This document shows positions 52,839 to 60,788 of a DNA stretch of 64,000 nucleotides, in pieces. Below the pieces are notes generated by a model. It ran no database searches. It saw only the letters and a list, made by a program, of their open reading frames with translations, and was not told the origin of the DNA. Position 1 is the first letter of the stretch; every line of letters starts with the position of its first letter. The position numbers and the translations under genes were made by a program. Origin of the DNA: Alistipes sp. (GTDB lineage Bacteria; Bacteroidota; Bacteroidia; Bacteroidales; Rikenellaceae); contig JAGBXX010000015.1 in assembly GCA_017629035.1 (NCBI GenBank), forward strand, positions 91,739-155,738, given 5' to 3'.

Positions 52839-54075
52839 ACTCACTTACCGAGAGTGTTCCATCATCCGATATCACCAGCTTCGACTCGGGGAAGTCGAGC
52901 TTGCTTAGTCGCTGCATCTCACGCACCACAACACGCTCCGCATCGCGCTTAGGGCCTGTGCGTGTGCGCTGCGTAGCCGAGATAATCTCGCCACCACGAA
53001 AATCTCCCGCAACACCAAGCTTTACAATAAGCACTGGAGCATAGCCGCATCGGCCAGAGATATTTATCTTATATGGCGTGCAGAAGTTACCCAGCGAGTA
53101 GGCTATAAGTTTGCCCTTGTAGAGCTCCATGCCTCGTACTACATGAGGACCATGGCCAAACACGAGGTCGGCACCTGCATCGACACATAGGTGCGAAAAC
53201 TCGTAGACATCGCCACGATAACCACCGCCAAACCACTCACGCTCACGTGGCACTCTATAGGCACTGCCACCCTCGGCACCACCATGGTGCGCCACGATGA
53301 CGATATCACACTGATAATCCTCCCTCAGCTTACGTATATTTTCACGCACAAGGTCGTAGTCGTGTATGTCGCACATCTCCTCGAAGGGTGCAAAGGCACA
53401 GAAGCCATAGCGCACGCCATCACGCTCGAGAGTATCTATCTCGGCACGGTGTCTGAGGCCCGCATAGGCAATACCCGACCTCTCAAGGATCTTGAGCGTG
53501 GAGCTAACACCCACCTCGCCAAAGTCACGCAGGTGGTTGTTTCCAATAGAGAGAAAGTCGAAGCCAGCATTAATGAAGTGGTTGATATATCGCTCGGGCG
53601 AGCGGAAGAAGTAGGCATACTTAGGGTCGTGGACAATGCGGTGCTGACCACCCTTGTCAAGAAGCAGACACTCCAAGTTGCCAGCAGCAATATCGGCACC
53701 CTGCAGATACTCCCTTACATCATCGAAGAGGTGTGCTCCATCGTGCACGGGGAGCAAGGGGGCATTATCGGGATAGTTCACACCAAGCACCATATCGCCC
53801 ACACAGGCAATACTTAGCACTCGGCTATCACGCTCCTTGGCGTTATACTCCGCAAGTCGCTCGGCATGCTCCACAGAGTCACGAAGCCAGAGCTCACGGC
53901 TCGAGGGCATAGTCTCCAAAGCCATGCGAAAATCCTTAGCAACACTCTCTCCAAGTGCCACCACACCCTCGGGCTGCTGCCTTGAGGAGGTATAGCGAGC
54001 ATAGATAACACCCGAGCCTGAAAACAGGGCAAGGGCTACGAATAGATATATTGCAAAACGAAATTTACCCCTCAT
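52837..54075 (-). CDS. CapA family (PGA_cap) protein
   Basis: A 412-residue protein of the metallophosphatase-like CapA fold, named after a poly-gamma-glutamate capsule factor. An N-terminal signal or anchor (residues 7-26) places it outside the cytoplasm. Motifs VGDMVLG, NLECLL, SIGNNHLRDFG, VAHHGGAEG and FGHGPHVVRGME are all present. No other capsule gene is nearby, so a polyglutamate role is doubtful and a general hydrolase role is possible. It is the last gene of the operon that starts with the exonuclease, 5 nt after the thioesterase. Confidence 0.8.
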   Translation of the reverse strand: MRGKFRFAIYLFVALALFSGSGVIYARYTSSRQQPEGVVALGESVAKDFRMALETMPSSRELWLRDSVEHAERLAEYNAKERDSRVLSIACVGDMVLGVNYPDNAPLLPVHDGAHLFDDVREYLQGADIAAGNLECLLLDKGGQHRIVHDPKYAYFFRSPERYINHFINAGFDFLSIGNNHLRDFGEVGVSSTLKILERSGIAYAGLRHRAEIDTLERDGVRYGFCAFAPFEEMCDIHDYDLVRENIRKLREDYQCDIVIVAHHGGAEGGSAYRVPREREWFGGGYRGDVYEFSHLCVDAGADLVFGHGPHVVRGMELYKGKLIAYSLGNFCTPYKINISGRCGYAPVLIVKLGVAGDFRGGEIISATQRTRTGPKRDAERVVVREMQRLSKLDFPESKLVISDDGTLSVSE

Positions 54076-54080
54076 AAAGA

Positions 54081-54488
54081 CTACTCTTCGAGCTTTTTAA
54101 GCACCTCCATGAGCCAGATAGGCGCACGCTGAGGGCGTCGTGTGACGCTGTCGATAAAACCGAGAGTGGTAGAACCCGAGGCGATATCACGGCCATCCTC
54201 GCCACGAACAACGTAGTTAAAGACCATGCGTGCCATAGGCAGCTCCTCGACCATAGCCGTAACAGATATAAGCTCGTCGTAGTAGGCTGGCTGGCGATAC
54301 TTGATAGCCACATCAACAATAGGCATCATCACACCACGGCGCTCCATCTCGGCATAGGTAAGGCCGATGGCTCTAAGCCACTCGGTACGTGCCACCTCGA
54401 AGAACTTGATATAGTTCGAATGGTGCACAATACCCATCTGGTCTGTATGGTGATACTCTACACGTATCTGCGTTGTAAAACTCTTCAT
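54081..54488 (-). CDS. acyl-CoA thioesterase, hotdog fold (YbgC-like)
   Basis: A 135-residue single hotdog domain. VEYHHTDQMGIVHHSNYIKF carries the Asp of the catalytic site, and EVARTEWLRAIGLTY follows, both typical of the YbgC/4HBT group that hydrolyses acyl-CoA or acyl-ACP thioesters. The substrate is not known. Its start overlaps the ribF-like stop by 4 nt (ATGA type), so the two are translationally coupled. Confidence 0.85.
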   Translation of the reverse strand: MKSFTTQIRVEYHHTDQMGIVHHSNYIKFFEVARTEWLRAIGLTYAEMERRGVMMPIVDVAIKYRQPAYYDELISVTAMVEELPMARMVFNYVVRGEDGRDIASGSTTLGFIDSVTRRPQRAPIWLMEVLKKLEE

Positions 54489-55219
54489 ATCTCAATTATT
54501 ACATCCTGATTATCAACATTTAGAACTATATCTCTGCCACGAATATCCACGCTCTGCTCCACGCCATTGATGAGGGCACGATATATACCCGAGGCGGGAA
54601 GCAGCTTATACTCATCCTCGACCCTCAGCAGACCGCCTTCGACTCTACCCATGATGATATATCCATGGCCCATAACCTCACGAGCACGCTCCACATCGCC
54701 ACGCTCCATAAGGCCACGCACCACCGTAGAGCTCACCTTATCGCCCGAGTCGGTGTACTGCTCCACACGCTCAAGCTCGAAGCCCAGCTCACGGGCCACA
54801 GGGCCAAGACTCTCGAAGTTACCCTCGCTGCCACGGCCAAAGCGGTGGTTGTAGCCCACAACCATGCCCACCATGCCGAGCTTAGCAACGAGCGAGCCTC
54901 GGACAAACTCCTCAAAGCCCTGCTCTCTAAACTTCTCATCGAAGCGCACGACGACAACCCTATCTACGCCATAGCGGCCAAGCAGCAGCGCACGCTCCTG
55001 GACAGATGTCAGCAGCTGCATGCCCTCGGCACGACCCATGGCTATGCGTGGATGTGGCTCAAAGGTTACCACAACGCTCTCAGCACCAAGGCGTGAGGCG
55101 AGCGCCCGGAGCCTCGCCAGAAGCGTGCGATGACCAGCATGCACACCATCGAACGAGCCCACGGTGACTACCGTACGCAGATTTTCGGGTAACGATTCGA
55201 AGCCGTAGTGAAGCGTCAT
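54485..55219 (-). CDS. FAD synthetase (RibF-like) with reduced flavokinase part
   Basis: A 244-residue protein. Residues 1 to about 165 make a good FMN adenylyltransferase domain: GSFDGVHAGHRTLL with HAGH at 27-30, TFEPHPRIAM, GYNHRFGRGSEG and SSTVVRGLMERGDV. The remainder is only about 65-75 residues, where a normal RibF has a flavokinase domain of about 125. The expected GRTLGFPTAN segment and the later catalytic Glu region are absent, though LLPASGIYRALI recalls one strand. It is likely to act on FMN only, or to depend on another RibF elsewhere. It is 2 nt after rex. Confidence 0.8.
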   Translation of the reverse strand: MTLHYGFESLPENLRTVVTVGSFDGVHAGHRTLLARLRALASRLGAESVVVTFEPHPRIAMGRAEGMQLLTSVQERALLLGRYGVDRVVVVRFDEKFREQGFEEFVRGSLVAKLGMVGMVVGYNHRFGRGSEGNFESLGPVARELGFELERVEQYTDSGDKVSSTVVRGLMERGDVERAREVMGHGYIIMGRVEGGLLRVEDEYKLLPASGIYRALINGVEQSVDIRGRDIVLNVDNQDVIIEI

Positions 55220-55221
55220 AG

Positions 55222-55869
55222 TTAGTTCTGGCTCTCCTCGGCAACCTTAACAAAGTAGGCAACCTTCTCGAGCAGCGTTGTGATATCGTAGTTCTCCACG
55301 ACGATACCCTGCGGGAAGTTGAGCGGCGCAGAGGTGAAGTTAAGAACGCCCTTGATTCCGGCGTTGATGATTGGAATGACAAGCGTCGAGGCTACCGACG
55401 TTGGCGACGACACAATAACAATGCTGATATCGAGCTCCTCAACACGGCTCTCGAACTCGTCGATATGGTAGCAAGGAATATTATCTATGGTAGTACCCAC
55501 CTTGTTGCTATCAACGTCGAAGGCCGCCGTGATACGCAGCTTAAGACCCTTGCCGTTGAAGTATCGGGTTACAGCCTGACCAAGGTGACCCATACCTATC
55601 ACGGCCATGTTCATGGTCTGCTCGCTATAGAGTATGCTGTCGATAAAGTCAACGAGCACCTTCACGTCGTAACCCTTCTTCGTATCCGAAGAGAAACCTA
55701 TGAGCATAAGGTCACGACGCACCTGCACCGCCGTAATGCCATGCATACCGGCGAGCACGTGCGAGAATATGTGGGTGATACCCTGAGCATGACACTTGAG
55801 CAGCGTGCGACGATACTCGCTAAGACGCTCGATGGTCTTTTCGGGTATTGGTGACATATTGTTTGCCAT
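55222..55869 (-). CDS. rex: redox-sensing transcriptional repressor Rex
   Basis: A 215-residue repressor that reads the NADH/NAD+ ratio. The N-terminal winged helix (residues 8-85) contains PEKTIERLSEYRRTLL and TAVQVRRDLMLIGFSS. The Rossmann domain starts MAVIGMGHLGQAV near residue 88 and includes AAFDVDSNKVG. The C-terminal swap helix follows. I saw no Rex operator (TTGTGAA-type palindrome) near its own operon. It lies within a six-gene operon between the LysM/PBP gene and the ribF-like gene. Confidence 0.93.
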   Translation of the reverse strand: MANNMSPIPEKTIERLSEYRRTLLKCHAQGITHIFSHVLAGMHGITAVQVRRDLMLIGFSSDTKKGYDVKVLVDFIDSILYSEQTMNMAVIGMGHLGQAVTRYFNGKGLKLRITAAFDVDSNKVGTTIDNIPCYHIDEFESRVEELDISIVIVSSPTSVASTLVIPIINAGIKGVLNFTSAPLNFPQGIVVENYDITTLLEKVAYFVKVAEESQN

Positions 55870-55880
55870 AGAGGGGCTCT

Positions 55881-57575
55881 TTACTTGTAAACCACGGTGA
55901 AGTCACGCTGATACTGAATGTTTACCCACTCAGTATTTACAAACATGCCATCCTCGAACTTAAACTTGTAGGTGGTAGCAAGAGGTGTGATACTCTCGAG
56001 CATGATATACTTGTCGAGGCCTGTAAACATCTTTGTGCAGAACATCATCACAGCATCGTATCCACGGCATGCGTATGGCGTAGGCAGAATACCGTAGTTT
56101 GACAAGAAGCGGCTCTCAAAGAGCTTAATGGCGTCGTTGTCTGTGCGCTTAGAGTTGTATGGGGTGATCATCGACACACCAGAGGTGTAGAAGCCTGTGC
56201 GCTCGATATACTGAAGAGCGTCCCACTTGCGGTTGCCTACGACAAAGCAGTCGTTCGAGCAGCCATGCTCATACTTCTTCGTAATCTCGCCAATGGTTGT
56301 GAGTATCTTCTCGATATGGTAGTCACGGTCGGCAACAATGATCACCACCTTGCGACCAGCTCCCGATATGAGCGATGTTGCTGATACGGCGGCACCATCG
56401 GTGCCATCCTCATTGCGCAGAACGAACGAAGCACCTCTGCCACCAACCTTAGCGCTCAAGTGGCGAACATTGAGGTGGCTTGTTGCCTCAAGCACATCGG
56501 CAAGATATTCGCTGTCGTTTGTAGGGCCGTAGACGATGTTAATCTGGCAGCTGCCGTCGAATATGTCGGCATACTTATCATACTTGTACTTGCCATCGGC
56601 CTGCATCTGGAAGAGCACAGGGCTTGTCACATCCTCAGGGTTGATGTCCGAGAGCGGAGTGACAACAGGGATGTTCATCTGCTCGGCATAGGGCAACACC
56701 ACCTGAAGCTCATCGGCATATACTGGGCCGATGATAAGGTCAGTCTCAGCGAATGACTCCTGAGATATTATCTCGCTGATTTTTACTGCCGTACGCTCAG
56801 TGTCGTAGACCGACATCTTTATTGAGTAGCCATGGCGGCGCAAATCCTCGAGAGCGAGCAACGTGCCTCGGTAGAAGTCCACAAAGGCACCCACCACCTT
56901 ACCACTACGGTGCATAGGGAGCAAGAGCGCCACGTCGAGCACCTCACCCTTGTTGAAGCGCGCGAACTCGGGGATACGAATCTTGCTAACTCTCTCCATG
57001 CTATCAATCTGCTGCATACCCTCCTGCTCCAATAACTCGTGCATGCCACCATGCGAGATGAAGCTAATGAGTGAGTCGGCCGAAACACCCAAAATCTCAC
57101 CATGATCCTGAGCTGGCTGCTCCTCAGCGGCTGCCTCGGCTACTCTCTCTGGCTCCTGGGCTACAACCTCGGCAACAGAGTCGACAACCTCTACCACGAG
57201 ATCCTCGACATGCTCCGTAGCACGCTTCTCACGGCGCTTGGCCTCCTTCTCTATCTCCTGGCCATCAACCACAATACTCTCCACAACAGCCTGCGAAGCC
57301 TCCTCAGACCTCTTCTTGCTCTTTACGTTGTAGGGGATATAGAGATTCATGCCCACAGACATATTGTCTGCCTGAACCTCGGCGTTGAGCTCCATGATCT
57401 GCTTCAGGGGCACGTCGTAGTGCTTTGAGAGCGAGTATAGAGTGTCGCCCTCGACCACGGTGTGCACCACGCACTTCTTGCCATTTACCACAACGACCTG
57501 TGGTTCCTGGGCAAATACCGACACTGCCGAAAGCAGGAGTATGAGTGTTAGAAATGAACGAATTAGTCTCATCAT
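55881..57575 (-). CDS. LysM domain fused to a periplasmic-binding-protein-like domain
   Basis: A 564-residue exported protein. The signal peptide is 1-22. A LysM domain lies at about 36-80 (HTVVEGDTLYSLSKHYDVP). A long charged linker rich in Glu and Val follows at about 85-160. From about residue 205 there is a type I periplasmic-binding fold: VLDVALLLPMHRSGK, LIIGPVYADELQVVLPYAEQ, IPVVTPLSDINPEDV and YDAVMMFCTKMF. With no transporter nearby, and with LysM, I think it is a peptidoglycan-associated factor akin to LpoA rather than an importer subunit. It starts 26 nt after the exonuclease stop. Confidence 0.75.
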   Translation of the reverse strand: MMRLIRSFLTLILLLSAVSVFAQEPQVVVVNGKKCVVHTVVEGDTLYSLSKHYDVPLKQIMELNAEVQADNMSVGMNLYIPYNVKSKKRSEEASQAVVESIVVDGQEIEKEAKRREKRATEHVEDLVVEVVDSVAEVVAQEPERVAEAAAEEQPAQDHGEILGVSADSLISFISHGGMHELLEQEGMQQIDSMERVSKIRIPEFARFNKGEVLDVALLLPMHRSGKVVGAFVDFYRGTLLALEDLRRHGYSIKMSVYDTERTAVKISEIISQESFAETDLIIGPVYADELQVVLPYAEQMNIPVVTPLSDINPEDVTSPVLFQMQADGKYKYDKYADIFDGSCQINIVYGPTNDSEYLADVLEATSHLNVRHLSAKVGGRGASFVLRNEDGTDGAAVSATSLISGAGRKVVIIVADRDYHIEKILTTIGEITKKYEHGCSNDCFVVGNRKWDALQYIERTGFYTSGVSMITPYNSKRTDNDAIKLFESRFLSNYGILPTPYACRGYDAVMMFCTKMFTGLDKYIMLESITPLATTYKFKFEDGMFVNTEWVNIQYQRDFTVVYK

Positions 57576-57601
57576 TTTGTTGTTTTGTAGCTTATTTTCT
57601 G

Positions 57602-58369
57602 TTACTTAGCTGCCTCACGCAGACGTATCTCAGTAAAAATCTTCTTGGTATATTGTGGGAAGTCGCCATTCATCAGCCATGCGTAGTAGCTTGGCTCTGT
57701 GCGGAATACCTCTGCCACGCTGCGACCACGGTGCTTACCAAAGGTAAATATCTCCTCACCCTTCTCGTTAAGGCCTATGCGTCCTGCGAAGTCCACCACC
57801 TGGCCATGTGTCGAGAACTCGGCCAACGCCTCCACGGTGTCGCCAATGTCGCCATAGCGCTCAATCTGAGCCTCGAGCACCTCGTACGTTGCCATGGTAT
57901 CGGCCTGGGCTGAGTGTGCATCGGTGAGATCCTTGCCACAGTAGAATTTGTATGCTGCCACCAACGTGCGCTGCTCCTTCTTGTGGAATATGTTCTGCAC
58001 GTCGATATAGCTGCGACGCTTGAAATCTACGTCGACACCCGCACGCAAAAACTCCTCGACAAGCACAGGAAGGTCAAAGCGGTTGGAGTTGAAGCCACCA
58101 AAGTCGCAACCCTCGATAAACTGAGCCATGGAGCGTGCCATCTGCTTGAATGTAGGCTCGTTAGCCACATCCTCATCGTATATTCCGTGTACTTGCGATG
58201 CCTCCTCGGGGATGTGCATCTCGGGATTTACACGGCGAGTCTTTATCTCCTTTGTACCATCGACATTAATCTTGACCATCGATATCTCGACGATGCGGTC
58301 ACGCGAGGTGTCTACGCCCGTTGTCTCGAGGTCGAAGAATATTATCGGTCTTTTTAGCTTTAGATTCAT
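57602..58369 (-). CDS. DnaQ-type 3'-5' exonuclease with Exo X-like C-terminal domain
   Basis: A 255-residue nuclease. The DEDD motifs are FDLETTGVD (Asp and Glu), a VHGIYDEDV turn, NRFDLPVLVEEFL (Asp) and HSAQADTMAT (His and Asp, DEDDh type). After about residue 205, FTFGKHRGRSVAEVFR and DFPQYTKKIF match the small C-terminal domain seen in exodeoxyribonuclease X-like proteins. The longer reading to 58432 would start in the intergenic element zone, so ATG 58369 is chosen. It heads the operon that ends with capA. Confidence 0.9.
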   Translation of the reverse strand: MNLKLKRPIIFFDLETTGVDTSRDRIVEISMVKINVDGTKEIKTRRVNPEMHIPEEASQVHGIYDEDVANEPTFKQMARSMAQFIEGCDFGGFNSNRFDLPVLVEEFLRAGVDVDFKRRSYIDVQNIFHKKEQRTLVAAYKFYCGKDLTDAHSAQADTMATYEVLEAQIERYGDIGDTVEALAEFSTHGQVVDFAGRIGLNEKGEEIFTFGKHRGRSVAEVFRTEPSYYAWLMNGDFPQYTKKIFTEIRLREAAK

Positions 58370-58505
58370 AGTCTGCAATAGTGTCGTTTCGGGCTGTTGG
58401 GCAGGTGCTGAGCAAGCACCTCGGCTTAACAACTAACGCACCTGGGAACCAAATTCTTATCCCACCACACGATTTTAGGGTTAGTCCAATCCCCCCCTCA
58501 TTCTA

Positions 58506-58628
58506 TTTTTTGTTAGAAGGGGTTAGATGCGGTGCCGAGTCGCAATTGCCACGGATGGGACATACTCGACGTATTTCCCATTCGGGGCAATAAGCTCGGT
58601 GACGCAGATGACCCCTTATCACAAAAAA
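58506..58628. repeat. dispersed long-palindrome element, copy C
   Basis: A 123-bp imperfect palindrome. The outer stem of 18 pairs (506-523 with 611-628) has two mismatches. Inner arms are those of copy B. It abuts the dnaN stop codon. Outer-stem bases differ from copy B in a paired way (GG/CC here, CA/TG in B). Confidence 0.88.
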
Positions 58629-59756
58629 TTATGCGTTGATCATCATCGGCATCAAAAGCATCAACACCTCCGACGCACGCTTATCGTCGTATACAGGCTT
58701 GAAGACACCTGCACGTGTAGAGTCTGCGAGCTCGATAACTACGGTTGGAGTGTCGATGTTTGAGAGAATCTCAACAAGGAATGTCGACTTGAAGCCGATA
58801 GTCACTGGCTGACCCTCGTAGCTGCATGAGATTGTCTCGTTTGCCGATACTGAGAAGTCGATATCCTGTGCTGCGAGGCTAATCTTGTTACCACCGATAT
58901 CCATGCGGATAAGGTTTGTTGTAGGGTTAGAACATACTGCAACACGCTTAATGCCGTTAACAAACTCAACACGATCTACGAGCACCTTGTTAGGGTTGGC
59001 TGTAGGGATCACCGCGTTGTAGTTAGGATAGTTACCCTCGATAAGGCGGCATACGAGCTTATGGTTCGAGAGCTGGAAGATAACGTTCTTAGCGTCGAAC
59101 ATAACACGTACTGGGGCGTTCTCCTTCACGAGCATACCCTTGAGAAGGTTTGCTGGCTTCTTAGGCAGGATGAACGATGCGTTGAAGTCTGAGTCTACGC
59201 ACTCAGCCACTGAGCGCACGAGCTTATGTGCGTCGGTAGCCACGAATGTCACCTTACCCTCCTCGAAGTTAAAGTATACACCATTCATCACTGGGCGGAG
59301 CTCGTCGTCTGCAGTTGCAAAGATTGTCTTGTTGATACCTGCGATGAGCATATCTACATCCATGAGGATATCCTTGTGCTCAGCACCTACACCCTGCATT
59401 GCTGGGTAGCTCACAGCGCTTGCACCAGGGATAGAGAGTGAGCCACTTGCCCACTTAACCTTGATCTCCCATGTAGTATCGTTCACGTCGAACTCGAGTG
59501 GCATCTCGGGGAACTCTTTGAGTGAGTCGAGCATAAGCTTTGCAGGAGCTGCGATAACACCCTCACGCTCCACGTTGTCGACCTTGAGGTGGCCGATGAG
59601 TGTTGTCTCGAGGTCAGATGTTGTCACTGTAAGCTCCTCGTCCTTGAGCTCGAGGAGGAAGTAGTCGAGAATAGGCAAGGTGTTCTTGTTGCTGATAACC
59701 TTACCTGTTGTTGCGAGCAGCGAGAGAAGCGCTGAACTTGATACTGTAAATTTCAT
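58629..59756 (-). CDS. dnaN: DNA polymerase III sliding clamp (beta)
   Basis: A 375-residue clamp with three repeated domains that tethers polymerase to DNA. MKFTVSSSALLSLLATTGKVI and NTLPILDYFLLEL open domain 1. FIAGINKTIFATADDELRP-like strands open domain 2 near residue 130, and GNYPNYNAVIPTANPN leads to domain 3. It ends with the family-type LMLLMPMMI. dnaA and other origin genes are not near, as is common in Bacteroidetes. The 3' side directly meets element copy C. Confidence 0.96.
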   Translation of the reverse strand: MKFTVSSSALLSLLATTGKVISNKNTLPILDYFLLELKDEELTVTTSDLETTLIGHLKVDNVEREGVIAAPAKLMLDSLKEFPEMPLEFDVNDTTWEIKVKWASGSLSIPGASAVSYPAMQGVGAEHKDILMDVDMLIAGINKTIFATADDELRPVMNGVYFNFEEGKVTFVATDAHKLVRSVAECVDSDFNASFILPKKPANLLKGMLVKENAPVRVMFDAKNVIFQLSNHKLVCRLIEGNYPNYNAVIPTANPNKVLVDRVEFVNGIKRVAVCSNPTTNLIRMDIGGNKISLAAQDIDFSVSANETISCSYEGQPVTIGFKSTFLVEILSNIDTPTVVIELADSTRAGVFKPVYDDKRASEVLMLLMPMMINA

Positions 59757-59816
59757 AAGTCTTTGTTGTTATTTATTTTGTTATTTTTCGATTTCTTCGT
59801 TATGTTGCCTGCGGGG

Positions 59817-60692
59817 TTATAGCGAGGCGAGTTTGTCGAGAGCCATCTCGACCATGCGGCGCACAAATGGTTTGTAGTCTGTGCAGGCATTTTTTGCCAC
59901 ACGTTGCGCGATTATTGTACAGATTGTTGCTGCACGGTGACCAAGCAGTGCCGCAAGACCTGCAAGTGCCGAGCCCTCCATCTCGAAGTTGGTGATACGG
60001 CGCTCGCCAAAGCGGAACGATTCGATCTTCTCGTTGAGCTTCATGTCGTGGGGAGCTATGCGCACCCAGCGGCCCTGTGGAGCGTAGAAGCCTGGCGCTG
60101 CGATGGTGATACCCTCACGTGTAGTGTCCTTGAAGAGCTCGAAGAGGTCACGGTGTGCATCTACGAAGTATGGCGCTGGGAGCTTAGAGTACCATGAGGT
60201 ATGCTCCTCGAAGGCACGCTCAAGCTCAAGGTCGCACACAGAGTCACGACCCTCGTAGTATGAGATAAGGCCGTCGAAGCCGAGCGACGTGCGTGAGAAC
60301 ACAACCTCGCCCACCTCGACATCCTGCTGAATAGCACCCGAGGTACCAAGACGCAGGAGCGTGAGCTGACGGAAGTTCTCCTTCACCTGGCGTGTTGCAA
60401 AGTCGATATTTGCCAGGGCATCGAGCTCGGTGATGCAGATGTCGATATTACCGATACCAATACCTGTCGACATCACAGTCATGCGCTTGCCCTTGTATGT
60501 TCCTGTGACGGTTAAAAATTCACGATTTGAGACCTCGCACTCCTTGGTGTCGAAATAGTCGGCAATCATTGCCACTCGACCTGGATCGCCCACAAGAATC
60601 ACTATATCTGCGAGTTGTTCGGGCTTCAGATGCAGATGAAAAATAGAGCCATCTGCATTGATTATCAGCTCAGAAGAGGGAATAGTTCTCAT
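59817..60692 (-). CDS. nucleoside phosphorylase (uridine phosphorylase-like)
   Basis: A 291-residue enzyme of the PNP/UDP family that splits nucleosides with phosphate. The phosphate loop VGDPGRV is near residue 35, with STGIGIGNIDICI, LRLGTSGAIQ, and NFEMEGSALAGLAALLGH carrying the ribose-binding Glu-Met-Glu-type motif. The base specificity is uncertain, with uridine favoured by overall look. It is divergent from glmM. I found no clear promoter on this strand in the short gap. Confidence 0.85.
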   Translation of the reverse strand: MRTIPSSELIINADGSIFHLHLKPEQLADIVILVGDPGRVAMIADYFDTKECEVSNREFLTVTGTYKGKRMTVMSTGIGIGNIDICITELDALANIDFATRQVKENFRQLTLLRLGTSGAIQQDVEVGEVVFSRTSLGFDGLISYYEGRDSVCDLELERAFEEHTSWYSKLPAPYFVDAHRDLFELFKDTTREGITIAAPGFYAPQGRWVRIAPHDMKLNEKIESFRFGERRITNFEMEGSALAGLAALLGHRAATICTIIAQRVAKNACTDYKPFVRRMVEMALDKLASL

Positions 60693-60743
60693 ATATCGAA
60701 ATAAAATTTACTCTTTTTATTTTTAATATCTGCGTAAAATTAG

Positions 60744-60751
60744 TAATTTTG
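60744..60751 (+). promoter_or_regulatory. -7 element of the glmM promoter
   Basis: TAATTTTG, 37 nt before the ATG, with a T-rich but non-consensus -33 region. Confidence 0.35.
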
Positions 60752-60788
60752 TCAGAAATAGCAAAATCTTTTAGCGAATTTTTAAGTT

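Noticed and set aside
54485-54600. Frameshift at the end of the ribF-like gene
   Set aside because: I looked at the shape of the 3' end: the stop overlaps the next start by 4 nt in the usual coupled way, and the missing flavokinase motifs are not visible in the downstream thioesterase frame.
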